10,000 nt of DNA from Desulfarculus sp. GTDB taxonomy: Bacteria > Desulfobacterota > Desulfarculia > Desulfarculales > Desulfarculaceae. Within the stretch, counting starts at the first letter, position 1; the number at the start of each line of letters is the position of its first letter. Under the pieces are notes generated by a model. That model ran no database searches and was not told the origin of the DNA. It worked only from the letters and a program-made list of their open reading frames with translations. Location: positions 1 through 10,000 of the forward strand of contig JAIWNN010000111.1 of assembly GCA_020216805.1 (NCBI GenBank), read 5' to 3'. Made by a program: the position numbers and the translations under genes. Positions 1 to 7,485 of the stretch are shown one piece after another.

Positions 1-1083
1 GGCCGGCGGCGGGGCGGCGGCCGGCGGCGTCGCGGCGGCTGACGGCGTCGCGCCGGGGGGCAGGGTGGTCAAGTCCAGAACCAGCTTGCGTCCGCCGTCC
101 AGGTAGGAGATCTTGCGCCGGCCCAGGGGTCCGGCCAGGCGCAGGAGCAGTTCCAGGGGCTGGGGCGAGGCCACCGCCAGATCCAGCACCCGCGCGTCCG
201 GCCGGGGCAGGCTGACCCCAGGCTCCAGGCGGGCCCAACCCAGGGACAGCACGGCCTCGGCCCCCAGGGGCTGGATCTTGCCGTCCAGGGGCGCATCGGC
301 CTCCACCACCAGGCGGGTGAAATCGGGGTGGGTGCCCAGTCGGATCTTGTTCACCCGCACCGGCGGACCGCTGGGCTGGGGGGCCGGGGCCGCTGGTTGG
401 GTGGCGGTCGGGACGGTGGTGGTCGGGATCCGGGCCGGCGGTTGGGTGGTGGTCGGGACGGTGGTGGTCGGAGTCCGGGCCGGCGGTTGGGTGGTGGTCG
501 GGACGGTGGTGGTCGGGATCCGGGCCGGCGGTTGGGTGGTGGTCGACGCAGTGGTGGTCGGGACGGTGGTCGGCGGGGTCTGGGCCGGAGCCGGGGCCGG
601 CATGGGGGTCCGGGCCTGGTCGACCGGTGCGGGGGCGGCGGCGCTCACCCCGCCGGAGCCGGCCTGTTCGACCTTCACCTCCATCGCTCCCGGCCCGCCC
701 AGCTCCAGCGTCAGGCGGCGGCTGGCGGAGTCGTAGAAGGGCAGCACCGTGATGCCCGGGGTGCGGGTGCGCACCACCAGCTCGGTGCCGGCGGCATAGG
801 GCCGCACCTGCAGCGAACGGATCAGGGGGTCGGCGGCGGTGGCCGGCAGCCCGCGCAGGGAGGTGATGCCCGCCAGACGCAGGATCACGGTCTGGGGGTC
901 GGAGAGTTCCACCTGGTAGGCGATGGGGGAGTCGGCGCTCAGGATCAGGCGGGTGGTCCGTCCGGACGGGATCAGATCCACCCCGGTGACCACCCCGGCC
1001 AGGGCGGGCGAGGCCGCCAGGGCCAGCAGTCCGGCCAGGATCCAGGCGGCCAGCCAGGCTATCGCGCGCGGACTGGGGCGCAA
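1..1083 (-). CDS. Secreted AMIN-domain protein, N-terminal 361 residues (3' end outside window)
   Basis: The reading frame is open from a TTG at 1083 to the left edge. TTG is chosen because AGGGAG lies just upstream and translation gives at once a signal peptide: basic start (RPSPR), a hydrophobic stretch at about 7-25 and an Ala-x-Ala cut site near residue 28 (SPALA-GVV). Residues about 29-127 form a beta-rich AMIN-type domain (GVDLIPSG, TRLILSADSPIAY, VILRLAG, LTLEL pattern). Next comes a Pro/Thr linker (about 150-228) built from a 15-residue repeat. A second AMIN-like beta domain follows (about 241-340: VRVNKIRLGTHPDFTRLVVE, KLVLDL), then a new Ala/Pro-rich stretch at the edge. AMIN domains in other proteins (amidase AmiC, secretin PilQ) bind or localise to the cell envelope, so a periplasmic envelope role is inferred. 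The C-terminal part, which would define the function, is not visible. A sigma-54 promoter lies upstream. Confidence 0.85.
   Translation of the reverse strand, partial: MRPSPRAIAWLAAWILAGLLALAASPALAGVVTGVDLIPSGRTTRLILSADSPIAYQVELSDPQTVILRLAGITSLRGLPATAADPLIRSLQVRPYAAGTELVVRTRTPGITVLPFYDSASRRLTLELGGPGAMEVKVEQAGSGGVSAAAPAPVDQARTPMPAPAPAQTPPTTVPTTTASTTTQPPARIPTTTVPTTTQPPARTPTTTVPTTTQPPARIPTTTVPTATQPAAPAPQPSGPPVRVNKIRLGTHPDFTRLVVEADAPLDGKIQPLGAEAVLSLGWARLEPGVSLPRPDARVLDLAVASPQPLELLLRLAGPLGRRKISYLDGGRKLVLDLTTLPPGATPSAAATPPAAAPPPA
395..575. repeat. 45-bp in-frame tandem repeat, three full copies plus a degenerate fourth
   Basis: Units begin at 395, 440 and 485, each starting GGTTGGGTGG on the plus strand. 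A degenerate partial copy starts at 530. The three full units differ at only a few bases. In the minus-strand gene each encodes 15 residues close to PTTTVPTTTQPPARI, making a stiff Pro/Thr spacer between the two AMIN-like domains. The length is a multiple of three, so copy-number change keeps the frame. Confidence 0.9.
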
Positions 1084-1133
1084 GTTCTCCCTTTCCGTGG
1101 ACGGGGGGGGCGGTAGTGCCCCTGTGGCATCAG

Positions 1134-1150
1134 AGCAAGAAGGGTGCCAT
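1134..1150 (-). promoter_or_regulatory. Sigma-54 (-24/-12) promoter of the AMIN gene
   Basis: Read on the minus strand, TGGCAC (1149-1144), five bases CCTTC, then TTGCT (1138-1134) match the RpoN consensus TGGCAC-N5-TTGC exactly. The expected start of transcription is near 1123, about 40 bases before the TTG start codon at 1083. Its use needs a sigma-54 activator, and one is encoded immediately upstream. A weak CATAAT box (1170-1165) upstream has no good -35 partner and is not needed to explain expression. Confidence 0.8.
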
Positions 1151-1219
1151 TTCCGGCGATGGGAATTATGCGCGCAACAGCTCGATTTGCGATGGTTTTC
1201 ATCACGCTTTGCCGCCGAC

Positions 1220-1239
1220 GACGCCGCTTGGCCGGCGTC
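1220..1239. other. Perfect 7-bp inverted repeat between activator and AMIN genes
   Basis: GACGCCG and CGGCGTC flank a six-base loop. The element lies 15 bases beyond the stop of the activator gene. On the minus strand five T residues (1244-1240) come before it and no T-run follows, so it is not a standard intrinsic terminator. It could still form an RNA hairpin protecting or ending the activator mRNA, or serve as a protein site about 70 bases upstream of the -24 element. Between stop and hairpin, CCCGCCGGG followed by TTTTT is a very short alternative terminator. Confidence 0.4.
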
Positions 1240-1254
1240 AAAAACCCGGCGGGA

Positions 1255-2691
<1,437 letters not shown>

Positions 2692-2753
2692 TTTCGCCAG
2701 GCTCCCTGGGGCGGTGACAAACGGCCGCCGCCGTCATAATTCCGACACCTGCT

Positions 2754-2783
2754 TATTCTCGTGAAACTCCAAACGATTTGCAA
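2754..2783 (-). promoter_or_regulatory. Weak candidate sigma-70 promoter for the activator gene
   Basis: TTGCAA (2783-2778) and AGAATA (2759-2754) are 18 bases apart on the minus strand. They lie in the only AT-richer patch of the 291-base gap (2692-2982), 62 bases before the ATG at 2691. The match is modest and no sigma-54 consensus was found in this gap, so the activator is probably made independently of sigma-54. I see no further gene in the gap. Confidence 0.25.
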
Positions 2784-2926
2784 GTACCTTTTGTGAGGCG
2801 GTCATTGGGCCCCACCCCAGGCAGAACCGGTCTGGCCGCTCCCAGGCTCCGGCTCCCGGCCGATCCGGAGGGAAAGACCTTGGCGGCCTCGCCGATTGGC
2901 CCTAATCCAGACTAGCCCGGCAAGAT

Positions 2927-2962
2927 TAACGCCCCCGGCCGGCGCGCGGCGCGGAAGCGTTA
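2927..2962 (-). terminator. Possible terminator or hairpin after the soluble chemoreceptor gene
   Basis: TAACGC (2962-2957) and GCGTTA (2932-2927) form a 6-bp stem around a GC-rich interior that can fold on itself. It starts 20 bases after the stop codon at 2983. Only ATCTTG follows, so the U-tail is poor and termination here is a guess. Confidence 0.3.
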
Positions 2963-2982
2963 GAGGGGTTAACCGTGATTGG

Positions 2983-4254
2983 TCAGATCTGGAGCAGGTT
3001 GTCGAAGGAGACGTCGGCCCCCAGCACCCCGGCGATGCGGCCGTCGGGCCCCCGCAGGGGGGTGGAGATGGTGAAGCAGAAGCTGTCGCTGGCCACCGAG
3101 CGGTAGATCTCGGAGATGTAGGTGGCCTGGCCTTCCACGGCCCCCCGGAACCAAGGCCGGGCGGACCAGTCCTGACCAAAGCCGCTCTGGCCGTAGGCGG
3201 CCCTGAACCCCCGGCGGGCGATGTTGTCGGTGATCTGCCGTCCCTGGGCGTCGGTGACGTAGAGCAGCTCCAGGAAGGGATGGCGCTCCGCCACCTGGCG
3301 CAGGAGGGTCTCCATCCGCTCCCGGCGCAGGCTGGTCAGCTCGGCACTGGCGGCGGCCGCCTCCACCACCTGGCGGGCCTTGGCGTGGGCCGGCAGGCGG
3401 AAGGCCCCCAGCCCGGTCAGGAGGCGCTCGCACTGCGCGCGCACCAGCTGGCCCAGCTTGGCCAGATCCTCGGCCCCGGCCCGGTGTTCGCGGGCGGTCT
3501 CGGCCACCGAGTCGATATCCTGGGCCACCAGGGTCACCCGCTCCTGCTGGTCCCGGCCGGCCTCGGCGATGCGCGCGATCAGAGCGTGGAGATTGCGGGC
3601 GCCCTCCTGGCCGGCGCGATCTCCGCCCTCGCCGCCCACCGCCGCGACCAGATCCCCCACCTGGGACTGGATGGCCGAAAGGATGTCCTCCACCCGTTGG
3701 GCGGCGGCCATGGTCTGGTCGGCCAGGGTCTGCACCTCGCTGGCCACCACCGCGAAACCCAGGCCGTGCTGGCCGGCCCGGGCGGCCTCCACCGCCGCGT
3801 TGAGCGACAGCAGCTTGGTCTGGTTGGCCACCCGGCGGATGATGCCCATGATCTCGCCGATGTCCTGGGAGCGTTGATGCAGGCTCCGGGTGGTCTGGGC
3901 CACCTGGGCCGAGAAGGCCGCCGCGGCCTGGGTGCTCTCGGCGATGGCGGCCACGCTGCGCTCCAGGGCGCGGCCGGCCTTGGCGATCTCCTGGGCGCGC
4001 TGGGCCTGGTCGCGGGCCCCGCGCTCCAGGGCCTGGGCCAGGCTGCTCAGCTCCGGGGCAACCCGCCCCAGCTCCACCACCGAGCCGGCGATCTTCATGA
4101 CCACCGCCTGGAGCTTGGCGAACAACTGATTGAGCACGCCCACCAGGCGGCGCAGGCGGCCGAAGCGGGGGGCGGGGAGATTGGTGGTCAGGTCCCAATT
4201 GCCGTGGGCCATCTCCCGCAGGGGGGCGGTCACGGAAGCGGAAAAGTCGAACAT
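2983..4254 (-). CDS. Soluble methyl-accepting chemotaxis protein with C-terminal Cache-type sensor
   Basis: The start is the ATG at 4254 (protein begins MFDFSASV), with GGAG 8 bases upstream. A longer frame to 4368 is rejected because it passes through the sigma-54 promoter and encodes unlikely sequence. The 423-residue protein has no signal peptide or membrane segment. Residues 11-50 look like a HAMP-type segment (GNWDLTTNLP, then LNQLFAKLQ). Residues about 60-280 are the coiled-coil signalling domain with the conserved tip at 138-175 ([27 protein letters not shown]), which contacts CheA and CheW. Residues about 315-423 carry Cache hallmarks: YVTDAQGR at 332-339, R366-P-W368-F, then FTISTPLRGPDGRIAGVLGADVS at 394-416, given here only as a pattern. 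Cache domains are normally extracytoplasmic and N-terminal, so here a cytoplasmic ligand is likely sensed. A consensus sigma-54 promoter precedes the gene. Confidence 0.9.
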   Translation of the reverse strand: MFDFSASVTAPLREMAHGNWDLTTNLPAPRFGRLRRLVGVLNQLFAKLQAVVMKIAGSVVELGRVAPELSSLAQALERGARDQAQRAQEIAKAGRALERSVAAIAESTQAAAAFSAQVAQTTRSLHQRSQDIGEIMGIIRRVANQTKLLSLNAAVEAARAGQHGLGFAVVASEVQTLADQTMAAAQRVEDILSAIQSQVGDLVAAVGGEGGDRAGQEGARNLHALIARIAEAGRDQQERVTLVAQDIDSVAETAREHRAGAEDLAKLGQLVRAQCERLLTGLGAFRLPAHAKARQVVEAAAASAELTSLRRERMETLLRQVAERHPFLELLYVTDAQGRQITDNIARRGFRAAYGQSGFGQDWSARPWFRGAVEGQATYISEIYRSVASDSFCFTISTPLRGPDGRIAGVLGADVSFDNLLQI

Positions 4255-4310
4255 GGGCAGGTCTCCATCGGCGTTGCGGGGAACGTCCGGGCGGACTTTC
4301 CTTTTTGTAG

Positions 4311-4327
4311 AGCAAGGGTGGTGCCAA
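4311..4327 (-). promoter_or_regulatory. Sigma-54 (-24/-12) promoter of the soluble chemoreceptor gene
   Basis: On the minus strand, TTGGCAC (4327-4321), then ACCC after the shared C, then TTGCT (4315-4311) give TGGCAC-N5-TTGC with exact spacing. The predicted transcript start is near 4300, leaving a leader of about 45 bases to the ATG at 4254. The position independently rules out translation from the upstream ATG at 4368. The core shares TGGCACC and TTGCTCT with the promoter at 1134-1150. Confidence 0.85.
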
Positions 4328-4432
4328 GGGATGGCCGGCGCATGAAGCCTATTTATCGCGTGAATCAAAGGAGATGTTCTGCGAGGTCTTTTATGGTGCT
4401 ACCAAACGGTGGCTTCGTAACGCTTGCGCCTT

Positions 4433-4454
4433 GAAATAAGCTACCTGGCGGTAG
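4433..4454 (-). terminator. Candidate intrinsic terminator of the zinc operon
   Basis: CTACC-GCCA-GGTAG (4454-4441) forms a 5-bp stem with a tight 4-base loop, followed by CTTATTTC. It begins 17 bases after the permease stop codon. The stem is short and the tail only partly U-rich, so efficiency may be low. Read-through would enter the chemoreceptor leader. Confidence 0.4.
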
Positions 4455-4471
4455 TGGGTGTCGAATCCGGC

Positions 4472-5323
4472 TCAGGCCCCGCGGCCGCGTCCCCGGACCC
4501 AGGCCAGACCGGCCACCAAGAGATAGGACGCCCCCGCCAGGACGATGATCACCGCGCCGGTGGGCAGGTCCGGGCCATAGGAAATGGCCAGGCCGGCGGT
4601 GGTGAACAAGGCGCTGAGCCCCACCGCCGCGGCCATGATCTGCCACAGGCGGAAGCAGAAATGCCCGGCCACGGCGGCCGGCAGGGTCAACAGGGCGATG
4701 ACCATGATCAGGCCCACCACGGTGGACAGCAGGACCACGGTCAGGGCGGTCAGCCCCAGCAGCAGCAGGTAGTAGCCCTCCACCGCCAGGCCGCGCAGGC
4801 GGGCGAACTCGGCGTCGAAGCAGACCGCCAGCAACTGGCGGTAGCACCCCAGGCCCGCCAGGGTCACCAGCGCGCCCAGGCCGCCCAGCAGCCAGAGGTC
4901 GGTGGGGGAGACCATCAGGATGTTGCCGAACAGGTAGCCCATCAGGTCCACGCCGTAGCCCGGGGTGGCGGCCATGAACAGGATGCCCAGGGCCATGCCC
5001 AGGGCCCAGATGGCCCCGATGATGGTGTCCTCGCGCTGGCGGGCGCGCAGGTTGACCAGGCCGATCAAGGCGGCGGCGATGAGCGCGGCGGCCACCGCGC
5101 CGTAGAGGGGGTGCAGCCAGTCCCACCCGCGGGTGGCCTGGAGGTAGCGGGCCGCGCCCAGCCCGGCCAGCACGCTGTGGGCGATGGCCCCGGCCAGGTA
5201 GGAGATGCGCCGGCTGACCACGTAGGCCCCCACCACCCCGCAGGACAGGCTGGAAAGAAGGCCGGCCCAGAGGGCGTATTGCAGAAAGCCGAAGCGGGGC
5301 AGGGCCTCCAGGAACTCAATCAT
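4472..5323 (-). CDS. Metal ABC transporter permease, ZnuB-like
   Basis: The 283-residue protein is almost entirely hydrophobic and belongs to the ABC-3 (ZnuB/MntB) permease family. Likely membrane spans fall near 13-33, 45-62, 73-92, 103-120, 143-160, 186-218 (one long or two short), 228-247 and 255-275. Family hallmarks include the SYLAGAIAHSVLAGLG stretch (41-56), the ARQREDTIIGAIWALG loop and span (94-109), which is the region that couples to the ATPase, and LLTLPAAVAG (211-220). Basic residues at the C-terminus (RGRGRG) suit a cytoplasmic end. It forms the inner-membrane channel that takes metal from the binding protein. The ATG at 5323 overlaps the ATPase stop by 8 bases, indicating translational coupling. 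Zinc is inferred from the binding protein; manganese importers share this fold. Confidence 0.9.
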   Translation of the reverse strand: MIEFLEALPRFGFLQYALWAGLLSSLSCGVVGAYVVSRRISYLAGAIAHSVLAGLGAARYLQATRGWDWLHPLYGAVAAALIAAALIGLVNLRARQREDTIIGAIWALGMALGILFMAATPGYGVDLMGYLFGNILMVSPTDLWLLGGLGALVTLAGLGCYRQLLAVCFDAEFARLRGLAVEGYYLLLLGLTALTVVLLSTVVGLIMVIALLTLPAAVAGHFCFRLWQIMAAAVGLSALFTTAGLAISYGPDLPTGAVIIVLAGASYLLVAGLAWVRGRGRGA

Positions 5324-6062
5324 GGCGGCACCCCAGGTGGTGGTCGTGGCGGACCATCAGCACCTCGCGGCCGTAGATCTCGGCGATGACCTCGCCGGTG
5401 ATGTCGCAGGTGGGGTGGCTGACCACCCGGCGGTTGACGCAGATCACCTGGCCCACGTAGGGGCTGACGAAGCCGATGTCGTGGGAGACCACGATCACGG
5501 TGGCCTCCCGGTTCAGTTCCTTGAGCAGCTCGAAGACCTCGCGCTCGGCGGCGGCGTCCACGTTGGCGGTGGGCTCGTCCATCAACAACAGCCGGGGACG
5601 GTCGACCAGGGCCCGGGCGATGAGCACCCGTTGGCGCTGGCCGCCGGAGAGATCGTGGAAGGGCCGCGCCGCCAGACCGGTCAGGCCCACCCGCTCCAGG
5701 GCCGCGTCAGCCTCCCGGCGCGCGGCGCGGCCGGCCCAGGGCCAACGTCCGCCCGCTCCCAAACGGCCCATCAGCACCACGTCCTGCACCGCCACCGGGA
5801 AGGCTGGGTCCACCTGGCTGTGCTGGGGCATGTAGCCCACCCGACCGCGCACCTCTTGCGGCGGGCCTCCCAGCACCGCCAGCCGCCCCCGCTGGGGGGT
5901 CAACAGGCCCAACATCAGCTTGAGCAGGGTGGTCTTGCCCCCGCCGTTGGGCCCCACCACCGCGGCGAAGGCCAGCTCCGGCACGGTTAGGTCCACACCC
6001 TCCAGCACCGGCTGTCCGTTGTAGGCGAAGCTGAGCCCGCTGATCTCCACCGCGTTGACCAA
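5316..6062 (-). CDS. Metal ABC transporter ATP-binding protein, ZnuC-like
   Basis: The start is a TTG at 6062 with GGAGG 8 bases upstream, one base after the binding-protein stop codon. The 248-residue ATPase has Walker A GPNGGGKT (37-44), Q-loop Gln80, signature LSGGQ (138-142), Walker B LLLMDE (158-163) and switch His194 (VSHD). YMPQHSQVDPAFP (78-90) is typical of the zinc/manganese import subfamily. Two copies should power the ZnuB-like permease at the cytoplasmic face. The C-terminus ends HDHHLGCRHD (239-248), a cluster of His, Cys and Asp that could bind metal. His-rich tails also occur in other ZnuC proteins, where they may add feedback by metal, but that role is inferred here. Confidence 0.92.
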   Translation of the reverse strand: MVNAVEISGLSFAYNGQPVLEGVDLTVPELAFAAVVGPNGGGKTTLLKLMLGLLTPQRGRLAVLGGPPQEVRGRVGYMPQHSQVDPAFPVAVQDVVLMGRLGAGGRWPWAGRAARREADAALERVGLTGLAARPFHDLSGGQRQRVLIARALVDRPRLLLMDEPTANVDAAAEREVFELLKELNREATVIVVSHDIGFVSPYVGQVICVNRRVVSHPTCDITGEVIAEIYGREVLMVRHDHHLGCRHD

Positions 6063-6063
6063 A

Positions 6064-7008
6064 TCAATTGCCTCCGGCCAGGCCCCGGGCCAGGGACTCG
6101 GCCATCCGTCGCCAGTTTTGGGGCGGGTCGGGGGAGAGATCGTCCAGGGGCTCCACCACTCCGCCGATCTCCCGCGCCACCTGCTGGGCGCTCTTTTGGG
6201 GGAACTGGGGTTGCACGAAGATCACCTTCACCCCGCGCGCGCGGGCCTGGCCGATCAGCCGGGCCAGATTGCGGGGGCCGGGCTCCTTGCCGCCGGTCTC
6301 CACCGCCACCTGCCTCAGCCCGTAATCGCGGGCGAAATAGCCGAAGGCCGGATGGTACACCATGAACTCACGGCCGGCGAAGGGGGCCAGGCGGGCCACG
6401 AGCTCCTGGTCGATGTCCCGGAGCTCGGCCAAGAGGGCCGCCAGGTTGGCCTGGATGGCGACGGCCTTCTCCGGCCAGAGGGCGCTCAGCTCCCGGGCCA
6501 TGGTCCGGGCCAGATCCTGGCAGAGCCGGGGGCTCATCCAGACGTGGGGGTCCAGCTCGCCTTCCCCGTGGCCGTGATCATGTCCGTGCCCGTGGCCGGC
6601 CTTGGCCGGGCCGGGCGGCGGCGCGACCTTGCCGTGGCCGTGGGCGGGCTTATCGCCCGCGGGCTGTTGCCCCTCTCCGGGCAGCAGATCCAGGCCGTCG
6701 GCCAGGTCCACCACCTTCAGACCGGGGTTGGCGGCCGCGATCTTGGGCAGCAGTTTCTGCTCGAAGGGCAGGTCGAGGCTGAAGTAGACCTTGGCCGTCG
6801 CCACCTGGGCGGCCTGCTTGGGGCTGGGCTCGAAGGTGTGGGGGTCCTGGCCGGGGCCGGAAAGTGAGGGAACCGCCTGGCCCGCCACCCGCCCGGCCAG
6901 CCAGGCCACCGGCGGCACCCCGGCGGCCAGGCCCGGCTCCGAAGCGACGGCCAGGGTGGGGGCGGCCAGGCCCAACCAACACAGGACGGCCACGAACCAA
7001 GAACGCAT
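6064..7008 (-). CDS. Periplasmic zinc-binding protein of ABC importer, ZnuA-like
   Basis: The 314-residue protein starts at an ATG with GGAGGT six bases upstream. Residues 1-23 are a signal peptide (hydrophobic core 5-20, cut near AVASE). It is a cluster 9 (A-I) solute-binding protein. Predicted metal ligands are His57 (DPHTFEP), His155 (DPHVWMSP), His219 (VYHPAFGY) and an acidic residue near Asp289-Asp290. Between the first two lies a His-rich flexible loop, residues about 119-148 (DKPAHGHG, then HGHGHDHGHG). Such loops are characteristic of zinc carriers in this cluster and argue for zinc over manganese. VETGGKEPGPRNLARLI (236-252) is the family's conserved second-lobe motif. The gene sits between the RHH regulator (37-base gap) and the ATPase (1-base gap). 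Confidence 0.93.
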   Translation of the reverse strand: MRSWFVAVLCWLGLAAPTLAVASEPGLAAGVPPVAWLAGRVAGQAVPSLSGPGQDPHTFEPSPKQAAQVATAKVYFSLDLPFEQKLLPKIAAANPGLKVVDLADGLDLLPGEGQQPAGDKPAHGHGKVAPPPGPAKAGHGHGHDHGHGEGELDPHVWMSPRLCQDLARTMARELSALWPEKAVAIQANLAALLAELRDIDQELVARLAPFAGREFMVYHPAFGYFARDYGLRQVAVETGGKEPGPRNLARLIGQARARGVKVIFVQPQFPQKSAQQVAREIGGVVEPLDDLSPDPPQNWRRMAESLARGLAGGN

Positions 7009-7045
7009 GTTCGCACCTCCAGGACAGGATGTTCCAGGGCTGGCT

Positions 7046-7327
7046 CTAATCGTGCTGATGCGTCGCCGCGCCGCCGTGGTCGCAGACCAGGTGCAGGGCC
7101 TGGCACTGACCGCAGCGCTGCAACTGGTGATGGCGGCTGAAGCGGCTCCAGTGGTCCTTTTGCTCCGGAGTCAGGCTGCCGGTGCCCTGGCACAGGGGGC
7201 AGACCCCGTCCAACGCCGCCAGAATGGCGTTGCGGATGAATTCACTGCGGTTGGGGATGTGCTCCATGGCCCGCATCAACGAGGGTTCGGCCTTGAAGCT
7301 GATGACCTCGGCCTTGAGCTTGTTCAT
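7046..7327 (-). CDS. Ribbon-helix-helix regulator with C-terminal cysteine ribbon, probable zinc-responsive repressor
   Basis: The start is the ATG at 7327 with GGGAGA just upstream; the frame runs further up to 7513 but that part lies upstream of the promoter. The 93-residue protein opens with a CopG/NikR-type ribbon-helix-helix: a beta strand (KAEVISFKA, 5-13), helix one, the PNRSEFIRNAI turn and second helix (25-35). Residues 43-82 hold C43-P-L-C46 and C72-G-Q-C75, followed by H79 and C82, with a His-rich middle (H59, H66, H67). This looks like a small zinc ribbon. The tail THQHD adds two His. As first gene of the operon, under a promoter containing a palindrome, it probably represses zinc uptake when metal is plentiful. 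It is unlike Zur (Fur family), the usual zinc repressor. DNA binding is well supported; zinc as effector is inferred. Confidence 0.85.
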   Translation of the reverse strand: MNKLKAEVISFKAEPSLMRAMEHIPNRSEFIRNAILAALDGVCPLCQGTGSLTPEQKDHWSRFSRHHQLQRCGQCQALHLVCDHGGAATHQHD

Positions 7328-7355
7328 GCTTGTCTCCCATTCGACGCCACTCTCA

Positions 7356-7372
7356 GTATTACGCCGTAATAC
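7356..7372. promoter_or_regulatory. Palindromic operator GTATTAC-GCC-GTAATAC
   Basis: Two perfect 7-base half-sites in opposite orientation flank three bases. The site fills the right part of the promoter spacer and covers the whole -10 box, so a bound protein would block RNA polymerase. Half-sites of this kind suit dimeric ribbon-helix-helix proteins, and the first gene downstream encodes one. I found only this copy in the window. Confidence 0.75.
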
Positions 7373-7383
7373 GAGTCCGTCAA
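7356..7383 (-). promoter_or_regulatory. Sigma-70-type promoter of the regulator-zinc importer operon
   Basis: On the minus strand, TTGACG (7383-7378) and TAATAC (7361-7356) are separated by 16 bases. Each differs little from consensus. The expected start is near 7349, giving a leader of about 22 bases to the ATG at 7327. No other promoter fits in the short gaps further on, so this probably drives all four genes. Confidence 0.65.
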
Positions 7384-7415
7384 GGGGAAGTCGGCAGGTT
7401 GGGCCCAGGCGAGGG

Positions 7416-7459
7416 GGCCGCCGTCCGGCCGGGGGGGACGATCCGGCCGGACGGCGGTC
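7416..7459 (-). terminator. Long GC-rich hairpin after the transmembrane chemoreceptor gene
   Basis: CCGTCCGGCC (7421-7430) pairs perfectly with GGCCGGACGG (7445-7454). Pairing can extend outwards to 7416/7459, with one wobble pair, and inwards by two or three pairs, leaving a small G-rich loop. It begins 27 bases after the stop at 7486 and ends about 33 bases before the zinc-operon -35 box. No U-tract follows on the minus strand, so it may be a Rho-assisted terminator or a 3'-end stabiliser. Confidence 0.5.
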
Positions 7460-7485
7460 GGGGACAACGGCCCGGAGTTGGGGGG

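Noticed and set aside
395..575. CRISPR-like array
   Set aside because: The 45-bp units are directly adjacent without unique spacers, and they keep the reading frame of the AMIN protein.
4255..4368. Longer start for the soluble chemoreceptor at the ATG at 4368
   Set aside because: The consensus sigma-54 promoter at 4311-4327 would lie inside the coding region, the extra 38 residues look non-coding, and the ATG at 4254 has a proper ribosome binding site.
2896..4434. Long plus-strand open frame opposite the soluble chemoreceptor
   Set aside because: Its composition is repetitive Gly/His/Leu/Gln with no recognisable domain and no ribosome binding site. It mirrors the chemoreceptor coding sequence.
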